Numbered from the stretch's first letter, positions 1-7,419 are shown. The stretch is DNA of 27,592 bases from CAZDDW01 sp964480695 (GCA_964480695.1 CAYZPO010000006.1:1-27592), one strand, 5' to 3'. Notes: generated by a model from the letters alone, not told the origin. Program-made: numbers and translations.

Positions 1-570
1 CATGTCTGTTTCGGATTTCTTTTCTTGACCAGCGTTCATCTCTGCCAACACCTGATCTAAGCTCTCGTGCTCATGAAGTTCTAAATAATCTGGCAGTTCT
101 TCAACTGAATGAAGGCCCAGGTGTCGGATAAAATCATTGGATAACGTGTAAACTGGCTGAAGCCGAGCTTTATCGTCTCTTTCCTCAATCAGGCCGCGCA
201 TTGATAAATTGCGTAAAATTAGCGAACAATTGATCCCTCGAATCTGCTCAATTTCTGGTTTGGTCACAGGACCTCGATAAGCAATAATGGTCAGTGTCTC
301 CAATGACGGACGAGTAAGTTCCCCAGCCACCTCCTCTTTTACCAATGATTCAACCACTTCACCAAAAACCGGATTCGTTACCAACTGCAACTTTCCGTCA
401 TGATCAACCAAATGTAAACCTGAACCCTCGGTGTTGAGTCGGGTTTTTAATTCTTCAACACTACTCTCAACCTCCTTCTTGTCAGCCTTCAAAATCTTAA
501 CCAGCCGATCTAACGGAACCGGCTTACCAGCAACAAATAATACAGCTTCGATTTTCCCTACCAACGACAT
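1..570 (-). CDS. scpB: ScpB, chromosome segregation and condensation protein (C-terminus cut by window edge)
   Basis: The frame is open from the ATG at 570 to base 1 without a stop: 190 codons are visible and the C-terminus lies outside the window. The start of the protein (MSLVGKIEAVLFVAGKPVPLDRL) and the later stretch with TIIAYRGPVTKPEIEQIRG are typical of ScpB, which is built of two winged-helix domains. ScpB binds the kleisin ScpA and, with SMC, forms the bacterial condensin that compacts and separates chromosomes. The ATG overlaps the scpA stop by one base (TAATG), so the two are probably translationally coupled. The family call is firm; the missing end cannot be assessed. Confidence 0.93.
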   Translation of the reverse strand, partial: MSLVGKIEAVLFVAGKPVPLDRLVKILKADKKEVESSVEELKTRLNTEGSGLHLVDHDGKLQLVTNPVFGEVVESLVKEEVAGELTRPSLETLTIIAYRGPVTKPEIEQIRGINCSLILRNLSMRGLIEERDDKARLQPVYTLSNDFIRHLGLHSVEELPDYLELHEHESLDQVLAEMNAGQEKKSETDM

Positions 571-1259
571 TAATCTACGCGTTTAATATTTATTTCATCA
601 AACAGATTTGATTGACTCACATTGACTATTTTCTGTTTGACCAACTCCAGCAACGCCAGGAAACTTACCACCACATCAATCTTGGAACCTGAGCCAGCGA
701 TCTCACTGAAATTAAATCGCGCTCGATCCATGATCGCTGTATGGATATTACTGATTCTTTCTTGAACCGAGGCCACTCGACGCAAGCTGGCTTTCTGCAA
801 CGCCAGGAACGGCTCTAACTTTTTGATCAGACCACGCATTGCAGTCTCAAGCAAGCCCACATTCATTTTTCCTGGTGGAGCAAACTCCTGAATCTTTTTA
901 ATTGGTCGCTCGCGTTTATACATAATCTGACGCTGACCGTACAGCTCTTCTATTTTCTTTGATGCTTCAACAAACCTCTTATACATTCTGAGTTGTTCAG
1001 CCAAGTTTCCGTCCTCTTCTTCCTCGATTGTCAGGTCTGGCAAAATCGCTCGTGACTTGATGTAGAGTAGACGCGAAGCAATAACCAAAAAATCTGCAAG
1101 TTCCTCAGCTGGTACCTGACTCTCATTAATGTGCTTGAGATAATCATCAGCCACTTTAGCCAAAGACACTTCAGTAATATCCATTTCCTCCTGTTCGATC
1201 AAATCCAGTAAAACCTGTAACGGTCCTGCAAATTCCTCCATTTTAAGCTCAAAAGACAT
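570..1259 (-). CDS. scpA: ScpA, kleisin subunit of bacterial condensin
   Basis: This 229-residue protein has the ScpA hallmarks: an N-terminal segment with the FAGPLQVLLDLIEQEEMDI pattern that docks on the SMC neck, a helical region with FLVIASRLLYIKSRAILP, and a C-terminal winged helix ending in VVSFLALLELVKQKIV. It bridges the two SMC heads and recruits ScpB. Length is normal for the family (about 230-260). It directly precedes scpB with a one-base overlap. It lies 61 bases after aspS, separated by an A/T-only hairpin region, so it may be read through from aspS or have its own weak promoter. Confidence 0.95.
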   Translation of the reverse strand: MSFELKMEEFAGPLQVLLDLIEQEEMDITEVSLAKVADDYLKHINESQVPAEELADFLVIASRLLYIKSRAILPDLTIEEEEDGNLAEQLRMYKRFVEASKKIEELYGQRQIMYKRERPIKKIQEFAPPGKMNVGLLETAMRGLIKKLEPFLALQKASLRRVASVQERISNIHTAIMDRARFNFSEIAGSGSKIDVVVSFLALLELVKQKIVNVSQSNLFDEINIKRVD

Positions 1260-1320
1260 GATAAGAAAATAATAAACTAAGAAACTAAGAAAATATGTCT
1301 GAGAATATTTTTTTATTTTC
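1260..1320 (-). terminator. A/T-rich hairpin region between aspS and scpA
   Basis: Sixty-one bases made almost wholly of A and T. Blocks of AAGAAAATA on one side of a CTCAGAC centre face TATTTTCTT blocks on the other, and runs of seven T/A follow. It could act as a weak intrinsic terminator or stabiliser for the aspS message. The same AACTAAGAAACTAAGAAAAT-type wording returns after fusA around 24071-24130. The exact fold is not certain because several registers are possible. Confidence 0.4.
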
Positions 1321-2718
1321 TTATTTTTTTAGTTTTTTAATTTGAATATTGGCCTCATCCAATTGTTCCTTATCAAGCTCTGCTGGTGCTCCGGTCATTG
1401 GCTCTCGCCCATCCCCTGTCTTGGCAAACGGAATTATCTCACGAATGTTTGGTTCATTTTCTAAAATCATGAGCAAGCGATCGATCCCAGGAGCCAAACC
1501 ACCATGTGGCGGCGCTCCGTACTTGAACGCCTCAAGCATGTGGCCAAACTTCTCTTCTACCACTTCCTTGTCATACCCAGCAATCTCAAAAGCTTTGTAC
1601 ATGATTTCTGGATCATGATTACGAATTGCTCCCGAGCTCAATTCATAACCATTACAAACCATATCAAACTGGTGCGCTGGGATCTCGAGCGGTGGCTTGT
1701 TATTCAAAGCATCAAGGCCACCCTGAGGCATGGAAAACGGATTGTGACCAAACTCAATCTTGCCATCATCATCTTCATAAAACGGAAAGTCTACAATCCA
1801 GGCAAAAGCAAGCTCGTTTGGATCTTTCTTATCCTTCCGCAGATCTGGCTTATCACTCTTATACTTTTCCATTGCTTCGGCGTATGTGATACGCGGCCAC
1901 GGACTTTGGGTGATTTTTTTGTCTGGATACAACTCCTTGACCATCGCCTCCATCATCGTCTCAGCTAGAACTAATAGCTCCTCCTGATCAACAAAAGACA
2001 TTTCCATATCAAGCTGGGTATGCTCAGCCTGACGATCACCACGAGCGTCTTCGTCGCGCAAACAGCGAGCGATCTGGAAGTAACGTTCCATACCTGCGAC
2101 CATAAGGAGTTGTTTGTACTGTTGCGGTGCCTGTGGCAGAGCGTAGAACTTACCTGGGAAATTACGGCTTGGCACAACGTAGTCACGAGCTCCTTCTGGC
2201 GAACTAACGGTCAGCAACGGTGTCTCGACTTCTACGAAATCTTGCTCGTGTAAGTAGTTTCGAAAAAACTTAATCAGTTTGTCACGCTGCCGGACATTCT
2301 TAGCCATGCGCTCTGATCGTAGGTCAAGATAGCGATACTGCAATCGTAAATCTTCATTCACGTCTATGGTGTCCTTATCAACCTCAAACGGAGGCGTGTC
2401 AGCCTTGCCCTGAATAGTAACCTTCTTGGCCAGAATCTCGACTGTACCGGTTGGCAGTTTCTCGTTCTTCTGCTTGGCTCCGCGTTCCTGGACAACACCT
2501 TCGATCTCGAGCACATACTCTGGACGGATTTCGTCGACAATCTTCTTAGAGTCTTCATCCAGCTCGTCTGGAACGATTACAACCTGAATTAAAGCCGATC
2601 GATCGCGCATGTCCAAGAAAACAATCTTACCCATGTTACGCCGAGAATGCACCCAGCCGTTTAGTCGAACTGTCTCCCCAGCCTGTTTTGTAGTTTCGAT
2701 GTTTAATTTTCTGTCCAT
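1321..2718 (-). CDS. aspS: Aspartyl-tRNA synthetase, bacterial type lacking the GAD domain
   Basis: Charges tRNA-Asp with aspartate in the cytoplasm. The N-terminal OB fold (about 15-105, with GWVHSRRNMGKIVFLDMRD) reads the anticodon. The class II core follows: motif 1 region near 150-170, the motif 2 stretch RCLRDEDARGDRQAEHTQLD (219-238), and motif 3 GGLAPGIDRLL near the C-terminus. At 465 residues it is over 100 shorter than usual bacterial AspRS (about 590). SDKPDLR at 288-294 is followed almost at once by AWIVDFPFYE, where bacterial enzymes normally carry the GAD insertion, so that domain is absent. It lies 4 bases after asnS. Because AsnRS is also encoded, this enzyme need not be the non-discriminating form. 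Confidence 0.96.
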   Translation of the reverse strand: MDRKLNIETTKQAGETVRLNGWVHSRRNMGKIVFLDMRDRSALIQVVIVPDELDEDSKKIVDEIRPEYVLEIEGVVQERGAKQKNEKLPTGTVEILAKKVTIQGKADTPPFEVDKDTIDVNEDLRLQYRYLDLRSERMAKNVRQRDKLIKFFRNYLHEQDFVEVETPLLTVSSPEGARDYVVPSRNFPGKFYALPQAPQQYKQLLMVAGMERYFQIARCLRDEDARGDRQAEHTQLDMEMSFVDQEELLVLAETMMEAMVKELYPDKKITQSPWPRITYAEAMEKYKSDKPDLRKDKKDPNELAFAWIVDFPFYEDDDGKIEFGHNPFSMPQGGLDALNNKPPLEIPAHQFDMVCNGYELSSGAIRNHDPEIMYKAFEIAGYDKEVVEEKFGHMLEAFKYGAPPHGGLAPGIDRLLMILENEPNIREIIPFAKTGDGREPMTGAPAELDKEQLDEANIQIKKLKK

Positions 2719-2722
2719 ATTA

Positions 2723-4012
2723 TTACGGTCTAATTCGATTGATAAGTCTTGGGAACGGGATCGTCTCCCGAATGTGTTTTACACCACAAAGCCAACCCAC
2801 GGTACGCTCAAGTCCTAAACCGAATCCAGAGTGCGGGACTGATCCGTACTTTCGTAGATCCAAGTACCACTGATACTCTTCTCCAGTCAGGCTCTCTTTG
2901 TCAATCGCTGCTTTCAAAGTATCATAATCGTCCTCACGCTGCGAACCACCAATCAATTCACCCGAACCCTCAGTTCCAATCAGGTCACTATTCAGAACTA
3001 GATCTGAATTACCAGGATCAACCTTCATATAAAATGGTTTGATCGTCCGGGGCCATTTGTGAATGAAGATTGGCACATCAGAATCTTGAGTCAACAGACC
3101 TTCATCATCATTACCAAGGTCTTCTCCAAATTTAATATCTGACCCTAATTCATTCAACTTAGTGATCGCTTCAGTGTAAGTTAATCTAGTGAACGGAGTC
3201 TTGATCTTCTTTAACAGCTCAAGATCACGTTCCAAAATCTTCATTTCTTGTTGACAGTGCTCGAGCACCTGCTCGACAATATAGACGATCATTTGCTCCT
3301 GAATTTCCATACTTTCTTCATGCTCAACAAAAGCCGCTTCAGCATCCATCATCCAAAATTCAGTTAAGTGACGTTTGGTTTTGCTTTTCTCCGCTCGAAA
3401 GGTTGGACCGAAATCAAAAGCACGACCAACAGACATGATCGCAGCTTCAAGATATAGTTGTCCTGTTTGTGAAAGATAAATTGTACCTTGGTCAAAGTAC
3501 TCAATTTCAAACAAAGTCGTTGCTCCCTCACAAGCATTCGGGGTCAGAATCGGAGTGTCAATTTTAATAAATCCATTCTGATGATAAAAATCGTAGATGG
3601 ACTGGATCACTCGATCTCGCACGCGTTGAATCGCCCACTGTTTTTCTGATCGCAACCATAGATGTCGATGATCAAGTAAAAAATCAGGGCCATGTTCTTT
3701 TTTCGAAATCGGGTAGTCGTCCGGTGCAAGTTGGACAACCTGGATCGCCACACCTTCGAGTTCGAACCCAGATGGAGCTCGTGACTCTTCTTTGACCTTG
3801 CCTTCGACAATAACTGAGGACTCAATCTTCATGTCCTGCAGCGCTTGCCACTGCTCTTCAGGCAGGTCGGCCTTGGAGTAAACTACCTGAATCCGACCGG
3901 ATCCATCACGAAATTGTAAAAAAAATATCTTCCCGCTAGAACGGAAGTTATACCCCCACCCTTTTAGAGTGACTTTTTCGCCTATTTTAGCGCCAATTTC
4001 AGCTACTGTCAT
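2723..4012 (-). CDS. asnS: Asparaginyl-tRNA synthetase
   Basis: Charges tRNA-Asn directly with asparagine. This 429-residue class IIb synthetase has an N-terminal OB fold (about 12-95, GWGYNFRSSGKIFFLQFRDGSG). In the catalytic core the motif 2 stretch is FRAEKSKTKRHLTEFWMMDAE; the ending ..FWMMDAE is the AsnRS form, against ..HTQLDME in AspRS. Motif 3 is GFGLGLERTVGWL. Length is within the family range. It is the first gene after its own promoter (4030-4058) and is followed 4 bases later by aspS, forming a paired asnS-aspS operon. Its substrate tRNA-Asn(GUU) is encoded only about 1.7 kb upstream on the same strand. Confidence 0.97.
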   Translation of the reverse strand: MTVAEIGAKIGEKVTLKGWGYNFRSSGKIFFLQFRDGSGRIQVVYSKADLPEEQWQALQDMKIESSVIVEGKVKEESRAPSGFELEGVAIQVVQLAPDDYPISKKEHGPDFLLDHRHLWLRSEKQWAIQRVRDRVIQSIYDFYHQNGFIKIDTPILTPNACEGATTLFEIEYFDQGTIYLSQTGQLYLEAAIMSVGRAFDFGPTFRAEKSKTKRHLTEFWMMDAEAAFVEHEESMEIQEQMIVYIVEQVLEHCQQEMKILERDLELLKKIKTPFTRLTYTEAITKLNELGSDIKFGEDLGNDDEGLLTQDSDVPIFIHKWPRTIKPFYMKVDPGNSDLVLNSDLIGTEGSGELIGGSQREDDYDTLKAAIDKESLTGEEYQWYLDLRKYGSVPHSGFGLGLERTVGWLCGVKHIRETIPFPRLINRIRP

Positions 4013-4029
4013 ATCATTATTCTTAGGTT

Positions 4030-4058
4030 ATTTTAGCTTATTTTAGCCTGTTTTGCAA
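4030..4058 (-). promoter_or_regulatory. Promoter of asnS-aspS
   Basis: On the minus strand TTGCAA (4053-4058), a 17-base spacer and TAAAAT (4030-4035) form a good housekeeping sigma-factor promoter. The expected transcription start near 4023 leaves a leader of only about ten bases before the asnS ATG. A second GCTAAAATAA copy lies within the spacer. Confidence 0.6.
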
Positions 4059-4106
4059 ATCCACTTACCAACAAACCTGACTCTTCCAAAATTAAGCCTA
4101 ATCCTC

Positions 4107-4112
4107 TATACT
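4107..4112 (+). promoter_or_regulatory. -10 element of the 65-codon plus-strand gene
   Basis: TATACT lies exactly eight bases before the ATG at 4121, so transcription should begin about two bases before the start codon. The -35 candidate at 4084-4089 (TTCCAA) is weak. No Shine-Dalgarno sequence is present, which fits a leaderless or nearly leaderless message. Confidence 0.5.
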
Positions 4113-4120
4113 AATGACAT

Positions 4121-4318
4121 ATGGCAAAAACAACTCTTACCACCAAGAAAAAGACTCAATACCAAAAAAGGTTAAAAAAAATACAAGCTGAACTGAAAAA
4201 ATTACAAAATCAATTTCATGCCTTAAGAAAACGAGCCCAGACCTTGAGAGAAAAAGTAATTAAGACGAATGACACCTCCAAAATAGATGCTATCCGCAAA
4301 AAACTTGGACTGAAATAA
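4121..4318 (+). CDS. Small basic coiled-coil protein of unknown function
   Basis: I do not recognise this 65-residue protein. It is the only plus-strand gene here and is transcribed away from asnS. It is strongly basic (Lys/Arg throughout) and predicted to be one long amphipathic helix: KKTQYQKRLKKIQAELKKLQ and the following LRKRAQTLREKV show heptad-like Leu/Ile/Ala spacing. It has no signal peptide or membrane segment. A -10 box eight bases before the ATG and a 13-bp terminator starting at its stop codon support a real, single-gene transcript. A nucleic-acid-binding or ribosome-associated role is a guess from charge only. Confidence 0.65.
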   Translation: MAKTTLTTKKKTQYQKRLKKIQAELKKLQNQFHALRKRAQTLREKVIKTNDTSKIDAIRKKLGLK

Positions 4319-4346
4319 AAATATCCTGCACTATGCAGGATATTTT
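4318..4346. terminator. Bidirectional intrinsic terminator between convergent genes
   Basis: A perfect 13-bp stem (AAAATATCCTGCA paired with TGCAGGATATTTT) has a CTA loop. The stem starts on the last base of the plus-strand stop codon and ends 11 bases from the stop of the minus-strand gene at 4358. Its A/T-rich base gives a T tract in both directions, so it can end both transcripts. Confidence 0.88.
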
Positions 4347-4357
4347 TATTTAACTTA

Positions 4358-5599
4358 TTATGCTGCTGGTTCAAGCTCTGTCGCCTTGGCTTGAGTATAC
4401 TTATCTACATCATCAGCTATTTTAGCCTCTAGTCTTGCCACAAAATCAATAGCCTTTCTTCTATCTTCTGAATCTTCAGCTTTTTGTAGCTCCCTTTTAT
4501 AAACCCCGGCCTCCTGCATAAGATCTTCAGCCATATCTGTTTTTACAGCATCTTCTATAACAGCTTCCTTGGTCTTCCAATCATCATACTTATCAACTAA
4601 CTCTTTTCCGGCAGGCCCCTCAATTAATCGTTTACCAAAAGACATGCCACCTCTCAAGGCCATCTCGGTTGATCCACCATACTCCTTATCAAAATCCTCA
4701 ACACTAGTACCACCGGCTTCAAATATCTGTTTCCTTTGTTCAAGAATTCTTTTAGCTGTTGCTTCGTCTGCTTCCTTTACGTGAGCATCATCAAGATTAA
4801 GTCTTTTTAACTTCGCTTCATAAATTTTACGTTCTCGCCCAGCTGGAATCTGATCTAAAATTTCATCCAGTACTTTAGCAGCAGGTGGTCTTTCTGACTC
4901 TGTACGCCGAAGAAGTCTTTCATTATAAGCTTCGTTCTTTGTCCATGACAATCTCTTGGCATCTTCTACACTACTCAAAGCTACCATTCTATCAAATCCA
5001 GCAGTACTAGGAGATTTGTCATAAATATTTTGCCTAGCTTCTCTTCCTACTGCAGAAATAAAATTTCCTGATTCAGTAGCTGAATCCCATGATGACAGTC
5101 CTCGGCTCCAATCAAGATCAGGACCACGCTTGAAGCTGCGCAGCTTTGAAGTAACTCTCTCACGAACCTGGTGAGGAACATCAACAGCAGGATCATCTAA
5201 CATACCTTCGATTGTATCAATGATTTTACCCAAACTCTCCGATGCTTCAACAGTCTCTCCTCCTCCTTCAAGAGCCCCGTCAACTTGAGCGGCCTCGGCT
5301 TTCAGATCTTCATGTCGTTGTTCAACTTCAGCAACCTCACCCTTAATAGCATCTAACTCAGCTGCATCCTCAGGGCCAACATCGCTTACTTCAGCTATCG
5401 CGGCCTCTGTCTCAGTAATGGCCTCACCAGCGGCACCAGCTTCAACCTCAGTTTGTGCAAGCTCAGCCGTAACTGCCTCTCGCGCAGCCCCTAATTCACC
5501 TTGCTGTTCAACTTGAGGTTGTTCAGACTCAGCCTGTGGTGTTTCCAGCTCACCTTTTGCTGCTGCTGCCACCAACTCTTCAAAACCTAATTTACCCAT
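4358..5599 (-). CDS. Acidic, Ala/Glu-rich cytoplasmic protein of unknown function
   Basis: I do not recognise this 413-residue protein. Residues 1-125 are of low complexity, very rich in Glu, Ala, Gln and Val, and likely disordered or coiled-coil (repeated EAxxxE patterns such as VEQRHEDLKAEAAQVDGAL). Residues from about 125 to the end are more varied, mostly helical and charged, with Trp-containing stretches (DLDWSRGLSSWDSATESG) and a Lys/Glu-rich helical tail. It has no signal peptide, membrane helix or Cys motif. It lies downstream of tRNA-Asn and its terminator, and its A/T-rich upstream region could hold a promoter (TATGAT on the minus strand, weak -35). Base composition matches its neighbours, so it looks native. 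A structural or scaffold role is possible but unsupported. Confidence 0.75.
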   Translation of the reverse strand: MGKLGFEELVAAAAKGELETPQAESEQPQVEQQGELGAAREAVTAELAQTEVEAGAAGEAITETEAAIAEVSDVGPEDAAELDAIKGEVAEVEQRHEDLKAEAAQVDGALEGGGETVEASESLGKIIDTIEGMLDDPAVDVPHQVRERVTSKLRSFKRGPDLDWSRGLSSWDSATESGNFISAVGREARQNIYDKSPSTAGFDRMVALSSVEDAKRLSWTKNEAYNERLLRRTESERPPAAKVLDEILDQIPAGRERKIYEAKLKRLNLDDAHVKEADEATAKRILEQRKQIFEAGGTSVEDFDKEYGGSTEMALRGGMSFGKRLIEGPAGKELVDKYDDWKTKEAVIEDAVKTDMAEDLMQEAGVYKRELQKAEDSEDRRKAIDFVARLEAKIADDVDKYTQAKATELEPAA

Positions 5600-5652
5600 A
5601 TTTTTAGTAATTTTTATAATAATTTTAGTAAATAAAAAGTATCATAGACTTT

Positions 5653-5677
5653 AAAAAAACACAAGGTGCCTTACCTT
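5653..5677 (-). terminator. Terminator after tRNA-Asn
   Basis: On the minus strand, eight bases after the tRNA 3' CCA, AAGGT and ACCTT pair around AAGGC, followed by GTG and seven T. The stem is short (5 bp) but the T run is strong and it is well placed to end the tRNA transcript. Confidence 0.55.
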
Positions 5678-5685
5678 TAAAATTT

Positions 5686-5760
5686 TGGCTCCCGGGGCAG
5701 GATTCGAACCTGCGACATCTGCATTAACAGTGCAGCGTTCTGCCACTGAACTACCCGGGA
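5686..5760 (-). tRNA. tRNA-Asn(GUU), with encoded CCA
   Basis: The minus strand folds as a full cloverleaf. The 7-bp acceptor TCCCGGG/CCCGGGA is closed perfectly and the D arm is GTTCAGTGGCAGAAC. The anticodon stem CTGCA/TGCAG has loop CTGTTAA, giving anticodon GTT. The T arm is GCAGG-TTCGAAT-CCTGC. Discriminator G and CCA are encoded. It reads both Asn codons, AAC and AAU. Only 12 bases separate its 5' end from the upstream terminator hairpin, so no independent promoter fits between them; it is probably made by read-through and processing of the upstream transcript. Confidence 0.97.
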
Positions 5761-5768
5761 ATAAAATC

Positions 5769-5797
5769 AAAACGACCAGCCTTATTTAGGCTGGTCG
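5769..5797 (-). terminator. Intrinsic terminator or attenuator just upstream of tRNA-Asn
   Basis: CGACCAGCC and GGCTGGTCG form a perfect 9-bp stem around a seven-base A/T loop, followed on the minus strand by TTTTGATTTTATT. The T tract is interrupted by GA, so read-through is likely. The arm CCAGCC can also pair with GGCTGG of the preceding reading frame (5830-5835), which would break the terminator. The plus strand also has a CTTTTC tail. Confidence 0.75.
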
Positions 5798-5820
5798 CTT
5801 TTCAAAAAAATCAGGAAATA

Positions 5821-5880
5821 TCAAGCTACCCAGCCAGGCTGGTTATCATTATTATCGTTATTGTCGAACTGATATTTCAT
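5821..5880 (-). CDS. Possible 19-residue Asn-rich leader peptide
   Basis: ATG at 5880 to TGA at 5821 encodes 19 residues containing DNNDNNDN, five Asn codons within seven positions (both AAT and AAC), followed by QPGWVA. It starts 15 bases after the amidotransferase stop, with no Shine-Dalgarno sequence. A promoter (5890-5918) would put the transcript start about 2-3 bases before its ATG. The last codons overlap a hairpin (CCAGC-CTG-GCTGG, 5830-5842). The next elements are a terminator and then tRNA-Asn. Asn codons in front of a tRNA-Asn gene suggest a leader peptide of the amino-acid attenuator type. It may instead be a chance frame; nothing but position and composition supports translation. 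Confidence 0.35.
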   Translation of the reverse strand: MKYQFDNNDNNDNQPGWVA

Positions 5881-5889
5881 ATTGAAAAT

Positions 5890-5918
5890 AGACTATCACG
5901 ATTGACGATATTTGTCAA
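5890..5918 (-). promoter_or_regulatory. Candidate promoter inside the 3' end of the amidotransferase gene, reading toward tRNA-Asn
   Basis: A perfect TTGACA (5913-5918) is followed by a 17-base spacer and TAGTCT (5890-5895). The -10 keeps the three most important bases (T, A and final T). TTGACA also forms one arm of an inverted repeat on the plus strand (TTGAC-GATATTT-GTCAA). It would drive the small Asn-rich frame, the attenuator and tRNA-Asn. Confidence 0.5.
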
Positions 5919-6630
5919 CGAACCGCTTCAAGATCCGCATCGGCACAGTGATATTTTCTTTATGACCATCATCGATCAAAGTCTGGGCATCTGCTGGATC
6001 AAAATAACCTAAATTCTTATAAGCATTAATTCGCACCTCCAAACCATAAGAATCTAGTTCAGGATGAAACTGGGTGGCATACACATTTTGTTTAACCCGA
6101 AACATTTGTACTGGACACGCGTCAGAACTGACTAATAATGCAGCTCCCGATGGCAACTTAGAACAACCCTCTTTATGACCAACAAAAGTTCGAAACTCTT
6201 TTGGTAAGCCCGCGAGCAACGGGTCCTGCTCCCCTTCCGGAGTTATCTTAACTGTGGTTCCACCAGGGGTCTCAGTAAATTCTTTTGACACCTGTCCGCC
6301 TTGATGAACACTTAAAAAACCAACTCCCAGACATGCTCCGAAAAACGGAAAGTCACACTCCACCACTTGATCAAGTAGGGCAAATAGATCTGAAATTGCT
6401 CGCTTCTGACTTTCGTCTCTTTCCTCTTCAGAATCAGTCATGTTGTACGGACCGCCACCAAGAATTATTCCTGAGTAGTCATCGAGGTTGACTTCTGGAA
6501 TCCCGGTCTGCTCCATGCGAACACGATGAACCTCGTTCTCTGACAAGCCACCGTATTTCAAAAAAGCTTCGAGTTCATTATCCGAGGTTTCATCTTCCGG
6601 ACGGGATTGTAAAATCAAAAATGGTTTCAT
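5896..6630 (-). CDS. Class I glutamine amidotransferase-like protein
   Basis: This 244-residue stand-alone amidotransferase domain resembles the GuaA N-terminal domain and its relatives. Visible elements are the oxyanion-type stretch GIILGGGPYNM (54-64), the nucleophile elbow FFGACLGVGFL with Cys100, and the His-x-Glu pair in TQFHPELD (His189, Glu191), completing the Cys-His-Glu triad. It should hydrolyse glutamine to release ammonia, but no synthetase domain is fused or encoded next door, so the acceptor is unknown. It could also act on a gamma-glutamyl compound, as some relatives do. It follows recO by 15 bases and is the last protein gene of the adk-map-ruvX-recO transcript. Confidence 0.85.
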   Translation of the reverse strand: MKPFLILQSRPEDETSDNELEAFLKYGGLSENEVHRVRMEQTGIPEVNLDDYSGIILGGGPYNMTDSEEERDESQKRAISDLFALLDQVVECDFPFFGACLGVGFLSVHQGGQVSKEFTETPGGTTVKITPEGEQDPLLAGLPKEFRTFVGHKEGCSKLPSGAALLVSSDACPVQMFRVKQNVYATQFHPELDSYGLEVRINAYKNLGYFDPADAQTLIDDGHKENITVPMRILKRFVDKYRQS

Positions 6631-6645
6631 AGTTGGGATAAATTA

Positions 6646-7419
6646 TTATACTAAACTAGCTACACGAAGTGACGTTGCTGGTATTGTTGGAAAATGACAC
6701 ACTAGAAGTGACTCAACTAGGTCGTGAAACTCGAGCAAAAGTTTACCAGAAATCGTTGGTTTTAGGAAGTCCTGAGGAGATTCGTGTAAGGCAAAACGAA
6801 TTAACTTCAAGGCCTCATCACTAATCTCTCGCGCAGCAAACCAACGCTCCTCATCAACCGCGACGCAATTAGAACAGACCACTCCACCCTTGAGACCGTG
6901 CCAACGGTAGGCTCCAGGATCGATTTCGCGCTTACAGGACAAGCAGCCAGTAAGCTCTGGGCGATACCCGGTGATGCTGAGCAGCTTCAGAGCAAAAGCG
7001 GCAAGCAGGAATCCAGCACGTTCCTGAGACACCTTAGGAATTGACTCAATGAACTCAAGCCAATTGATTACTTCAGAGTATAACACCGGATCCTCTTCTT
7101 CCTGACGCGTTCCTAGATCGACTAAGTGCAACATCTGCCGTGCGAGCAGAAGGCGGTTCATATCAGTCCCGATCGGATGGAAAGCCTGTAAACGCTCGAC
7201 TCCAGCCACTGTGTCGACCACACGTCCACGGACAACCAAAAGATCCAGAACAGCGAACGACTCCAAGTGCGGCCCGAGCTTAGCTTGCATCTTGCGCGCC
7301 CCACGAGCGTGGAGAAACATTTTCCCCCGCTCCTGCGTTAAAACAGAATAAACACGATCATGCTCCCGATGATCGCGCCTGGATAAAACAATTCCTTGTG
7401 CTCGAAATAATGTCGACAT
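6646..7419 (-). CDS. recO: RecO, recombinational DNA repair mediator
   Basis: RecO helps load RecA onto SSB-coated single-stranded DNA together with RecR. The N-terminal OB fold begins MSTLFRAQGIVLSRRDHREHDRVYSVLTQERG. A helical domain carries a Zn-finger-like Cys set (GCLSC about 30 residues before VVCSNC), as in many bacterial RecO proteins. The true start is the ATG at 7419: a longer frame from a TTG at 7431 would overlap the upstream stop and adds nothing conserved. Length is then 257, normal. The start lies in a TAATATG context five bases after the metalloprotease stop, indicating one operon. Confidence 0.93.
   Translation of the reverse strand: MSTLFRAQGIVLSRRDHREHDRVYSVLTQERGKMFLHARGARKMQAKLGPHLESFAVLDLLVVRGRVVDTVAGVERLQAFHPIGTDMNRLLLARQMLHLVDLGTRQEEEDPVLYSEVINWLEFIESIPKVSQERAGFLLAAFALKLLSITGYRPELTGCLSCKREIDPGAYRWHGLKGGVVCSNCVAVDEERWFAAREISDEALKLIRFALHESPQDFLKPTISGKLLLEFHDLVESLLVCHFPTIPATSLRVASLV

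Noticed and set aside
5761..5900. T-box riboswitch upstream of tRNA-Asn
   Set aside because: No T-box consensus or specifier-loop architecture is visible; the leader is too short and a reading frame fits better.
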